64,000 bases of DNA from Caballeronia novacaledonica (GTDB taxonomy: Bacteria > Pseudomonadota > Gammaproteobacteria > Burkholderiales > Burkholderiaceae), in contig NZ_OGTP01000001.1 of assembly GCF_900258035.1 (NCBI RefSeq), positions 620,001-684,000 on the forward strand, in the 5' to 3' direction. Each line of letters opens with the position of its first letter. Position 1 is the first letter of the stretch. Below are positions 35,334-43,094 of the stretch, one piece after another. The position numbers and the translations under genes were made by a program. The notes beneath the pieces are model-generated. The model made no database searches. It saw nothing but the letters and a program-made list of their open reading frames with translations, and was not told the DNA's origin.

Positions 35334-36707
35334 CTATCCCGCCACATTGCGGAAGGGATCAAGCCCGAGATCGATCAGGCGCCGCTCGCGCACCACGACT
35401 TCAGCGGTCGCCGTCATGCCGTAGCGCAGCGGATACTTCGTGTCCGCGACCTGATAGAAATCGCGATCGAGCGTCACGCGTCCTTCGTAGACGGGCTGCT
35501 TGGTCGTCGGGCTCGGCTTGGTCGCGGGCGAGATGAACGCGAGCGTGCCGTCGATCACACCGTAGCGCTGATAAGGAAACGCGTTGAACTTGAGCTTCAC
35601 GCGCTGCCCTTCGCGCAGGAACGCGCGGTCGTGCTCCGCGATCTCGATCTTCAGCACCGGCTTCGCATTCGCCGGCGCGATGCCGCCGAGCGGCGTATTC
35701 GCCTGGATCTTGTCGCCGGGCTGCGTCGATGTCACGTCGGTGACCACGCCCGACACCGGCGCGAGAATCAGCAGAAAATTATCCTTGTCGATGTTCTCGA
35801 ACTTGATGCGCGCGGCCGCATCCGCGACGAGCCGCGCCGTCTGTAGTTGCAAACGCAACTTGTCTTCGGTGCTCGCCACTTCGCGCATCGCGGCTTCGTA
35901 TTGCAGCCGCAGGCTCGTCGCTTCCTGACCGCTCGTTTCCAGTTGACGCTTCGCCTGCGTGAAATCGTGGCTCAGGCGAAAGTCGAGTTCCGCGAGCCGC
36001 GATTGCTCCACGCGATACGCGCCGTCCGCTTCGAGATATGCGTTGCGTTTCGCATCGACCTGCGCCTCGGCCACGCCGCCGCCGCCAGGCAGCGCGAGCA
36101 GGCGTTGGAAGCGGTCGAGTTCCACCTTCGCCGCGTCGCGTCCGCGGCGTGCGTTTTCCAGCGTGCTGCGCGCTTCCTGCAACTGCGCCTTCTGGCCTTC
36201 CGCGAGCTTGCTCGTGCCCTCGGCCACGCGCTGCTGATGCTGATGCTCCTCCACATCCATCTGATCCTTGAGCGCCGCGATCTTGCGCTCCATCAGCAGC
36301 TTTTTCTCGGGGAACTGCTTCCATTCGCGCTCGGCGTCGTCGAGCTTCAGTTGCGCTTCGAGCGCGTTGCTCGCCGCCTCGATCGCGCCGCGTGCGTTCA
36401 GCCGCGCCACGACGTCATCCTTGCGCACGGGCTGCCCTTCGGCGATATAGAGATCGGCGAGTTCGCCATCGATCGGCGCGTAGAAGCGCCGCACTTCCGA
36501 TTCCGGCGCGAGCGTGCCCTGCGCGCTGACCATCACGTCCGCATGGCCGACGAACGACCAAACGAGCGCCGACGCGACGAGCGCCACCATCGCGAAGATG
36601 AGCCCCTGCGTGAACCCGAGCGGCTCGGCCGTGAGAATCGCGATGCCTTCGGCGCCGTGCTCGCCGAGCGCCTGCGACAGCGGCTTAAGGTGTGTGTCTC
36701 TCTTCAC
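35334..36707 (-). CDS. HlyD-family periplasmic adaptor (membrane fusion protein)
   Basis: This 457-residue type I secretion adaptor has one membrane helix (about 34-54), an N-terminal lipoyl half (FYAPIDGELADLYIAEGQPVRKDDVVARL), a long coiled coil (about 100-290) and the second lipoyl/beta-barrel half (APVSGVVTDVTSTQPGDKIQANTPLGGIAPANAKPVLKIEI). It would link the C39 exporter with the outer-membrane NodT/TolC-type protein. The start is a GTG at 36707 with GGAGG 8 bp upstream, overlapping the FHA gene by 23 bp, a sign of translational coupling. Confidence 0.93.
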   Translation of the reverse strand: MKRDTHLKPLSQALGEHGAEGIAILTAEPLGFTQGLIFAMVALVASALVWSFVGHADVMVSAQGTLAPESEVRRFYAPIDGELADLYIAEGQPVRKDDVVARLNARGAIEAASNALEAQLKLDDAEREWKQFPEKKLLMERKIAALKDQMDVEEHQHQQRVAEGTSKLAEGQKAQLQEARSTLENARRGRDAAKVELDRFQRLLALPGGGGVAEAQVDAKRNAYLEADGAYRVEQSRLAELDFRLSHDFTQAKRQLETSGQEATSLRLQYEAAMREVASTEDKLRLQLQTARLVADAAARIKFENIDKDNFLLILAPVSGVVTDVTSTQPGDKIQANTPLGGIAPANAKPVLKIEIAEHDRAFLREGQRVKLKFNAFPYQRYGVIDGTLAFISPATKPSPTTKQPVYEGRVTLDRDFYQVADTKYPLRYGMTATAEVVVRERRLIDLGLDPFRNVAG

Positions 36708-39315
36708 TGCTCGTGCCTCCGCTGATCAGACTCAGCTTGGTATTGAGAAGCCCCGGTTCGAGCACCATCCGCAGATCCTGCAGCGAGCGCCGCTGCAAAT
36801 CCGCTTCCGTGCCGATCTCGCTGGCGAGCGCGGTCCACTTGGCCGTCGCGCTGTCCGCCTTCACCTGCCTGAAAATGCGCATGCCGCGCGTGGCCGCATC
36901 CTGTGCGTCCGACAAGAGCCGCGCCTGCGTTTTGAACGTATCCGACACGCCCGATTCGAGCCGCTGCGACCCGCCGATGCCGCCGTTCGTCCGATACTGC
37001 TGCCACAGCGTCTGCGCCTGCGTCATCAGCGTCTGCGCGCGGGCCGTCGCCTTGTCTTTCAGCGAGGCGAGATCGGGCGCGACGGCCTTCGCATAGAACG
37101 TGTCGGCATCGAGATCGAGCGTTTCATAGAAGGACAGCAACGCTTCTTCGTAGCCCTTCGTGCCGCGCGCCTTCTGCAAGTCGGCGAACTGCGCGGTCAC
37201 GGCCTTCTTGTGCGCGAGTTCTTTCTGCACCGTCGGCGACCACGAACCTTGCGGCAGCTTTTGCAGACCGTCGATCGCCTGCGCGCTCTGACCGCGATTC
37301 CATGCATCGGCGACGCTCCCGTATTGCGCGAGCACGTCGTGCGGCGGCAACTGGCTCGCGCCCATCTGCCTGAACTTCGCCTGGAACGGCGGCGTCGAGA
37401 AGTTCGCCTTGCTCACCGATCCCGCGAGCGGCGCGAGGCTCGGCGCGGTCAGACTGCGGCGCAAGCCGGTGTAGGTATCGAGATCGGCGCGCACGCGATC
37501 GAGACCCGCGAGGCGCGGATACTTGTCCGCGTATTCCTTCAGCGACGCGCCGATCGCATCGGTATCGTCCTGACCGAGACTTTTAACGATGCTCGCATCG
37601 AGCCTGTCGATGGCTGCGAGATACACGGAATCGTCGCTTTGCAGCTTGCGCAGATGACTCAGCGCGAGCGCATACGGATCGCGGAACTCGGGCACGTAGC
37701 CGGCGATGCGGTCGAGATCGCGCTGATGCCCCGCCGCGTCCGCCTCCCAGTGCTTCAGGATCGCGCCGATGCGCGACTCGTCGCCGTACATGCGGATCGG
37801 CGCATCGGAGCCGCCGCGGCTCATCACGAAGCTTTCCAGCTTGCCGATCCACTCCAGTTCATCGACGAGCGAATGCACATCGGCGTTATGCTCGGCAAGC
37901 GTTCGCATCTGCGCGATGATCGCATCCGCGCTTGCGAAATCGCCCTTCTTCAATGCGGCGAGCCAGCGCGGCACGTTCGACTTGAGCACGGCTTCGGTGT
38001 TCATCGACGTGAACTGCGCGTCTTGCGGATGCCGCTTCAGATAGTCGTTCGTGACGGTCGCCGCTTCGCCGAACTCGCCGTGCGCCATCAGCGATTTCGC
38101 GTGACGCTCGGGCGAGCCGCTATAGAAGAGCACCGCGCCGCCCGCGACGAGCGCGGCCAGCACGCACACGAGAATGATGCGCGTGCGGCGCGCGGCCTGT
38201 CTATCGTCGCTGGCGAGCGCGCGATGCAATTCGCCCACGAAGAGCGCGAACTTGCTGCGCTTCGCGGCGCGCGTGTCATGACGGCTTTCGGGCGCGGGCC
38301 TGGGCTGCGCTTCTTCGTTGACTTCGTCCTCGCGCGCGGCGGCCTGATCGACGCAGAAGATATCCAGAAACGAATGCGCCGAGCCGACGAAGGTCGTCTT
38401 GTCGCTGTCCCGTTCATCGTCGAGTGACGGCGCTTGCACCTGCGCGACCATTTCGGTGAGCGTCGACTCGCTTTCTTCGCCGTGCAGATGCACCGTGTAC
38501 GCGAAGTGCGTGCCGCCGAACGCGAGGATATCGCCATTCTTCAGCTCGACCGCCGACGCCCCGAGCCGCTCGCCATTCACGAAGGTGCCGTTCGTGCTGC
38601 CGAGATCTTCGACGAACGGCGCGCCGCCCTTGATGAACACATGCGCGTGCCGCCGCGACACGTAGTTGACCTGATGCGGATACTGCTCGCGATAGCGCGC
38701 GAAGGTCTCGTCGGTCTTGCTGACGAGAAACGGAAATTGCGGAACTTCGACGGGATGCAGACCGAGATCGTCGCGCTGCGGCGTGAGCGTGATGCCGATC
38801 GGCTTCGGCGCGTTCGAACGCCGCGCGCGCGGCGCGAATTGCACGCGATACGACAGCCGGCTGCCGAACGAGATGACGTCGCCGCTTCGCACGCGGGCAG
38901 GCGTATCGCGCACGGGCGTGCCGTTCACCGCCGTGCCGTTCTTGCTCGCGAGATCGGCGATATAGACGAAACCGTGCTCGACGAAAATGCGCGCGTGACG
39001 GCGCGAAAGTTGTGCGACCGCTTCGGGCGGGCTCGTATCGAACGGCGCTTCGGCACGGCCGATCGCGAAGAGATTTTCGTCGATGCGGATTTCCGTGAGC
39101 CTGTCCGCCAGTTCGCCGGCAAGCTCGGGATGCGGCGCGGGCTTCAGGATGACGTCGAACGCCTCGCCCACGCCCGGCTGTTGTTCCGCAACGGAAAAGC
39201 CTTGAGCCATGTCCATGTCACGCGGTACGTCCAGCCGCTGCCGCCGACGCGCCAGAGGAATGCCCGGCAACGTCGGGCGCATGGACAGGTTGGGTCGCGC
39301 CGTTGTTAATGTCAT
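36685..39315 (-). CDS. Double-FHA membrane protein
   Basis: This is an 876-residue protein. FHA domain 1 lies at about 80-165 (FAIGRAE, LSRRHARIF, SKNGTAVNG) and FHA domain 2 at about 185-285 (YVSRRHAHVF, GSTNGTFVNG); both keep the phospho-threonine-binding Arg, Ser-Arg-Arg-His and Asn-Gly motifs. A single membrane helix (about 383-403, IILVCVLAALVAGGAVLFY) is followed by about 470 periplasmic, mostly helical residues rich in Gln, Ala and Leu. It can connect phospho-signals inside the cell with the envelope. With PP2C in the same locus it suggests post-translational control as in type VI secretion. The exact start is uncertain: the ATG at 39315 has a weak ribosome site. Confidence 0.9.
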   Translation of the reverse strand: MTLTTARPNLSMRPTLPGIPLARRRQRLDVPRDMDMAQGFSVAEQQPGVGEAFDVILKPAPHPELAGELADRLTEIRIDENLFAIGRAEAPFDTSPPEAVAQLSRRHARIFVEHGFVYIADLASKNGTAVNGTPVRDTPARVRSGDVISFGSRLSYRVQFAPRARRSNAPKPIGITLTPQRDDLGLHPVEVPQFPFLVSKTDETFARYREQYPHQVNYVSRRHAHVFIKGGAPFVEDLGSTNGTFVNGERLGASAVELKNGDILAFGGTHFAYTVHLHGEESESTLTEMVAQVQAPSLDDERDSDKTTFVGSAHSFLDIFCVDQAAAREDEVNEEAQPRPAPESRHDTRAAKRSKFALFVGELHRALASDDRQAARRTRIILVCVLAALVAGGAVLFYSGSPERHAKSLMAHGEFGEAATVTNDYLKRHPQDAQFTSMNTEAVLKSNVPRWLAALKKGDFASADAIIAQMRTLAEHNADVHSLVDELEWIGKLESFVMSRGGSDAPIRMYGDESRIGAILKHWEADAAGHQRDLDRIAGYVPEFRDPYALALSHLRKLQSDDSVYLAAIDRLDASIVKSLGQDDTDAIGASLKEYADKYPRLAGLDRVRADLDTYTGLRRSLTAPSLAPLAGSVSKANFSTPPFQAKFRQMGASQLPPHDVLAQYGSVADAWNRGQSAQAIDGLQKLPQGSWSPTVQKELAHKKAVTAQFADLQKARGTKGYEEALLSFYETLDLDADTFYAKAVAPDLASLKDKATARAQTLMTQAQTLWQQYRTNGGIGGSQRLESGVSDTFKTQARLLSDAQDAATRGMRIFRQVKADSATAKWTALASEIGTEADLQRRSLQDLRMVLEPGLLNTKLSLISGGTSSEERHTP

Positions 39316-39336
39316 TCGTCACCGGCGGCTGTTGAG

Positions 39337-39364
39337 AGTTTAAGTCACGCATCGTCGTAGTCAA
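39337..39364 (-). promoter_or_regulatory. Candidate sigma-70 promoter for the FHA-to-activator operon
   Basis: The minus strand reads TTGACT, 16 bp, then TAAACT. Transcription would begin near 39330, very close to the annotated FHA start codon, so either the leader is short or translation starts further inside. Confidence 0.35.
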
Positions 39365-39458
39365 TCGTGCGGCAGCGGTTGGTCACGCAAATAGCCATCG
39401 ATATTGAACGATCGTTAGTAATTCATATGAATGCGCCCGGCGATATTAATTGAGCGCT

Positions 39459-40907
39459 TCACTTCGTCGTGTCCTTGCTCGCGCTTTGCACGTCGACCAT
39501 CGGCCAGCCGCCGCCGAGCGCCTTGTAGAGCGTCACGGTGTCGGAGAGAATCTGCTGATGGTTCGCGAGCAGCGCAAGTTGCGCGGCGAGCAGCGTGCGC
39601 TCCGTCTCGAACACTTCGAGCTGCGAGATCACGCCCTCTTTCAGTTGCGCGTCGATCTGCGCGGCGACCACCGTCAACTGATCGACTTCCTGCTGCAACT
39701 CGACGCGCTGCTTCGTGTGCGAATCGAGATTGACGAGCGCGTTTTCCACTTCCTCGAACGCGTTCATCACCGTGCTGCGATATTGCTGTTCCGCGACGGT
39801 CGTCTGCGCTTCGGTCGTCTTCACGTGAGCGCGCACCGACGGATCGAGAATCGGGATGTTGATGCTCGGCACGAAGCTCAGCGTGAACATCTTGAGCAGA
39901 TCGGTCAGTTGAAAACTCGCCGTGCCGCCACGCCCGGTCAGGTTGATCGTCGGCAGTTGCGCGAGTTTCGCCTGTCCGACGAGGTCGTACGCTTCGAGCA
40001 CGCGATACTCCGCCGCGATCAGATCGGGACGGCGTGCGAGCAACTGCGACGGCAGTCCGCCCGGCACCGGAGGAACCTGCACGCGCTTTTGCAGCTTGCC
40101 GTCGGGCATCCTGAATTCGCCCGCGGGCACGCCGATCAGCGTCGAGAGCGCATTGTTCGCGAGATCGCGCGAGCGGCGCAGTTCCAGCAGTTCGCGCGTC
40201 AGACGATTGAGTTCCGCGCGCTGCGTGAGCACCTGCGTCTTCGGCACGAGGCCGTTCTTCTGCATGCCCTCGAAGATCGTCAGGATCTGCTGGTTCGTCG
40301 CGATGGTCTGCTGCTGCTGGGCGATCTGATCGTCGAACTGGAGGATCTGGAAATACGTCGTCGAGACGAGCGCGACGAGTTCGAGATAGCCCGCGCGCCA
40401 GTCGGCTTCGGTCGCGCGGAATTCGGCTTTCTGCGCCTGCACGCCCTTTTCGACGGTACCCCAGATGTCGATGTCCCAGCTCACCTGCGTCGCCAGGTTG
40501 TACTGTTTCGAGAACTTCTGGCCTGTCGTCTTTTCGAAGCTCGCGCCCGCGCCGAGATCCATCGACGGCAACGCGCCCGCGCGCGCCTCGCCGATCTGCG
40601 CGCCCGCCACCTGAATGCGCGCGGCCAGCACCTTGATGTCGAAGTTGCCGTTGATGGCCTTCTCCACCAGCGCGTCGAGCGTCGGATCGTGGAACTGCTT
40701 CCACCAGTCGGGCTGAATCGTGTCGGAGGCGGCGACCTTCGCGGTGTCGATCTTCGTGAAGGACGTTTTCTCGGGCGTATCGGGCCGCTGATACGTCGGC
40801 ACTTTCACGTCGATACAGCCGGACAGCAACGCAGCGGCAATCAGCCCCGGCAGCACGGCCCATTCGCGCCTGCTGATGACGCGCAACGATGGCAACAAGG
40901 CTCGCAC
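39459..40907 (-). CDS. NodT/TolC-type outer-membrane efflux lipoprotein
   Basis: This 482-residue outer-membrane channel has a signal sequence with lipobox LLSGC (C31) and the duplicated OEP repeats: WWKQFHDPTLDALVEKAINGNFDIKVLAARIQ in the first half and PSQLLARRPDLIAAEYRVLEAYDLVGQAK in the second. It would give the C39/HlyD exporter its exit duct. The start is GTG at 40907, following GGGAGCGAGATC; the open frame upstream of it has no signal peptide. It reads in the same direction as the other export genes, and a weak sigma-54-like box lies 50-65 bp upstream. Confidence 0.93.
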   Translation of the reverse strand: MRALLPSLRVISRREWAVLPGLIAAALLSGCIDVKVPTYQRPDTPEKTSFTKIDTAKVAASDTIQPDWWKQFHDPTLDALVEKAINGNFDIKVLAARIQVAGAQIGEARAGALPSMDLGAGASFEKTTGQKFSKQYNLATQVSWDIDIWGTVEKGVQAQKAEFRATEADWRAGYLELVALVSTTYFQILQFDDQIAQQQQTIATNQQILTIFEGMQKNGLVPKTQVLTQRAELNRLTRELLELRRSRDLANNALSTLIGVPAGEFRMPDGKLQKRVQVPPVPGGLPSQLLARRPDLIAAEYRVLEAYDLVGQAKLAQLPTINLTGRGGTASFQLTDLLKMFTLSFVPSINIPILDPSVRAHVKTTEAQTTVAEQQYRSTVMNAFEEVENALVNLDSHTKQRVELQQEVDQLTVVAAQIDAQLKEGVISQLEVFETERTLLAAQLALLANHQQILSDTVTLYKALGGGWPMVDVQSASKDTTK

Positions 40908-40956
40908 GATCTCGCTCCCGGTGAACGCGCACCGACGGTCGGTTTGATGGGTGAGA

Positions 40957-40972
40957 AGCACGGCGCCGGCCG
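40957..40972 (-). promoter_or_regulatory. Weak sigma-54-like element before the TolC-type gene
   Basis: The minus strand reads CGGCCG-N5-GTGCT (N5 = GCGCC). GG-N10-GC spacing is kept but several consensus bases are missing. It is listed because of its position and its similarity in the spacer to the cargo promoters. Confidence 0.25.
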
Positions 40973-41193
40973 TCGGTCTTTCAAGTAAATCACACGGCGC
41001 GCCGCGACTCCATACGGGGTAAGTCACGTGGCGCGCGCGTGCTCTGTGGCACGTCGCGCTTTCGTGACGCGGTCCGGCAGGATGCGACCCCGGCCGAACC
41101 GCAACGCCCGGGATGCTGCGGGCGGTGTTACAGCAGAGCTCCCCGTGCCCCGCCTTTACTGCTGACTGCTTGAACGCCTGCTGCGAAACATGC

Positions 41194-41493
41194 TCACGCG
41201 AGATTGCCCGCCACACCGAAGTTGACGTTGGCGATGTTCTTCGCGTTTTGCGTCGGCGAAACCGTCGATTGCGACTTCAGCGCCTCGGCGAACGCGACGT
41301 TGCTGCCGTTCTGGTTGAACGTGGTCTGCGTCTGGTTGATGATCTGCTGCGGATTGAACGGCATCGAGAGCGTCGCGCCGTTCATCGAGATATAGCCGGG
41401 AAACAAGGTCGCATAGCCGCCGCGGACAGCGGACATGGCGCGGCTGTCGAGTGCTTCGGTGACGGGAAGGTCCTTGATGATCAGCGTCTTCAT
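41194..41493 (-). CDS. Double-glycine leader peptide, cargo 2
   Basis: This 99-residue protein has a leader of 26 residues ending in G25-G26 with L15, M20 and V23 at -12, -7 and -4. It has 12 of 26 leader positions in common with cargo 1, including LDxxAMSAxxGG-type spacing. The predicted mature part starts YATLFPGYISMNGATLSMPF and is rich in Asn, Gln and Thr (QQIINQTQTTFNQNGSNVAF), ending in NVNFGVAGNLA. There are no cysteines. AAGGAG lies 7 bp before the ATG, and a near-consensus sigma-54 promoter about 75 bp upstream. The TolC-type gene follows in the same direction 286 bp later. It is probably exported by the C39 transporter; activity unknown. Confidence 0.8.
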   Translation of the reverse strand: MKTLIIKDLPVTEALDSRAMSAVRGGYATLFPGYISMNGATLSMPFNPQQIINQTQTTFNQNGSNVAFAEALKSQSTVSPTQNAKNIANVNFGVAGNLA

Positions 41494-41835
41494 TTCCGCT
41501 CTCCTTGGGTGCGCGTCGCGCATTCGGTGGTGGCTTCGAGCAACGTGTCCGGCTCGCGACCCTGTAATGCATGGCGTGTGCCAATCACGTCGGGCATCGG
41601 CTGTATTTCGTTGAACTCGTTGCTGCGCAAGCCTTTCGTCGAATTGCGCTGCGTCGTCGGGCCAGCCTTGATGACGCCGAACTTCCAACACTTGCCGCCG
41701 ACACTGTCGGTTCGCAAACGACACCGCACACGGATGCACGCACGAGCGTTCCCCTTCCGCGAACTATGCGCGGATTCGAATTCGATATAAGCGATCGGGA
41801 AAGGCGCCGCTCAGTGCCTCACGCGGCGCCCGGCG
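41494..41835. other. Region upstream of cargo 2
   Basis: 342 bp containing the sigma-54 element at 41568-41583. No gene is supported; the rest may hold activator-binding sites, but no repeated box was picked out. Confidence 0.5.
41568..41583 (-). promoter_or_regulatory. Candidate sigma-54 promoter for cargo 2
   Basis: The minus strand reads TGGCAC-N5-ATGCA (N5 = ACGCC): a perfect -24 half and one mismatch in the -12 half, with GG-N10-GC spacing. The start codon is 75 bp downstream. Confidence 0.65.
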
Positions 41836-42294
41836 TCATTTGACGTAGATCGTGATCTTTTTGGAATAGACGGGCGGGTTATGCGGTATGTGCTTGTCAT
41901 CGCCCATCAGAAGTTGCAGCGTGTGCTTGCCCGGCGGCAGTTCGAGCATGGTTTCGGTTTCGCCGGCGCCGTAGTGCAGATGATTGCGATCCGATGGAAT
42001 CTCCTGATCCATCGGCGGCAAATCGACATCGATCAGCAAATGATGATGCCCCGTGTTCGGAAACTTCACGCCGCGCGGCGCGACGCCCATGAAGCGCAGC
42101 CCGAACCAGACCCGGAAGGGCTTGCCCGCGGGAATGGTCTGCCCGTCGTTGGGATAGCCGATGTACGCGTAGGCGTTCGCGGGCGCGGGCGTCGGCCCGG
42201 CGTACGCGCACGGTGCGGCGATGGCCGTCGCGAGCGTGGCGGCGAACAGAAGCGAACGCGCGAGCGCGAGCGCGTCAGCGGATCGTTTTTTCAT
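41836..42294 (-). CDS. DUF4399 exported protein (copy 1)
   Basis: This 152-residue protein has a signal peptide (Ala-rich, ending APCAYAGPTP). The mature part contains the DUF4399 features GHHHLLIDVDLPPMDQEIPSD and HYGAGETETMLELPPGKHTLQLLMGD, ending in a beta strand KKITIYVK. The His cluster could bind a metal, but its role is unknown. It is a tandem duplicate of the gene at 42322-42762, 27 bp away. The ATG at 42294 has GAGG upstream and starts the signal peptide. Confidence 0.85.
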   Translation of the reverse strand: MKKRSADALALARSLLFAATLATAIAAPCAYAGPTPAPANAYAYIGYPNDGQTIPAGKPFRVWFGLRFMGVAPRGVKFPNTGHHHLLIDVDLPPMDQEIPSDRNHLHYGAGETETMLELPPGKHTLQLLMGDDKHIPHNPPVYSKKITIYVK

Positions 42295-42321
42295 GTCATG
42301 TGCCCTCGGCAAGTGCACAGC

Positions 42322-42762
42322 TCATTTCACCGTGATCGTGATCTTCTTCGAATACACCGGCGGATCGTGCGGAACGTGGTTGTAATCGCCCATCAGCAAC
42401 TGCAACGTGTGTTTGCCCGGCGGCAGTTCGAGGCGCGCATCCGTTTCGCCCGCGCCGTAGTGCAGGTGATTGCGATCGGACGGGATCTCCTGATCGAGCG
42501 GCGGCAGATCCGCATCGACCAGCAAATGGTGATGACCCACGTTCGGCAGATCGACGCCCTTCGGACAGATGCCCATGTTGCGCAGGCCCATGCGCACCCA
42601 GAGTTTGCCGCCCGAAATCACGGCGCCGTCCGGCGGCCAGATGATGTACGCCTCGGCGTTCGGCGGAGCGGGCGTGCGCGCACGCGCGGCGGCGGAAAAC
42701 GACGAATCGGCGGCCAGCGCGGCCAGGGAAGCCAGCGCGCCAAGCACGGTTCTTCTCAGCAT
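42322..42762 (-). CDS. DUF4399 exported protein (copy 2)
   Basis: This 146-residue paralogue of the protein encoded next to it has a signal peptide MLRRTVLGALASLAALAADS and the same blocks (GHHHLLVDADLPPLDQEIPSD, HYGAGETDARLELPPGKHTLQLLMGD, YSKKITITVK). The two differ most in the 40 residues after the signal. GAGAGAGGCG precedes the ATG at 42762. It is the first gene of the pair. Confidence 0.85.
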   Translation of the reverse strand: MLRRTVLGALASLAALAADSSFSAAARARTPAPPNAEAYIIWPPDGAVISGGKLWVRMGLRNMGICPKGVDLPNVGHHHLLVDADLPPLDQEIPSDRNHLHYGAGETDARLELPPGKHTLQLLMGDYNHVPHDPPVYSKKITITVK

Positions 42763-43094
42763 GTTATGCACGCCTCTCTCGTTGAAAGGCCTCTTGGATG
42801 GGCCAGGGAATCGCACCTTGCACGCGCGAAAGCTCGTGCCCGGAGCGTGACGCGGGTTGTGTGATGCACCGTCGTTGGCTTTTAGATTAGGACGTAACGT
42901 TTAAAAAAGATACGTACACAGGGCGGTGCTTCGGCCCTCTTCACGGATACCTCCCTTCAGGGGATTAAGCGGCGCGTGAGTGCGTGCTATCGTTGTTGGT
43001 GCCTGAGGGCGCGGACCTCGCCCCAAAGCCTCGGCATCGAGCGCGTATGCAACGCGATGCCCTCCACTCAAAGCCGGACGGACAGGGTGTGAAC
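42763..43094. other. Divergent region before DUF4399 and caspase-FGE genes
   Basis: 332 bp. An AT-rich pocket near 42893-42915 (AACGTTTAAAAAAGATACGT) stands out and may be a promoter for either direction. Nothing else is recognised. Confidence 0.45.

Noticed and set aside
41064..41084. TGGCAC on the plus strand upstream of the TolC-type gene as a sigma-54 promoter
   Set aside because: GG-N10 is followed by TT, not GC, and it points away from the gene.
39459..41216. 585-residue version of the TolC-type protein starting at 41216
   Set aside because: The extra 103 residues overlap cargo 2 and precede the lipoprotein signal, which must be N-terminal.
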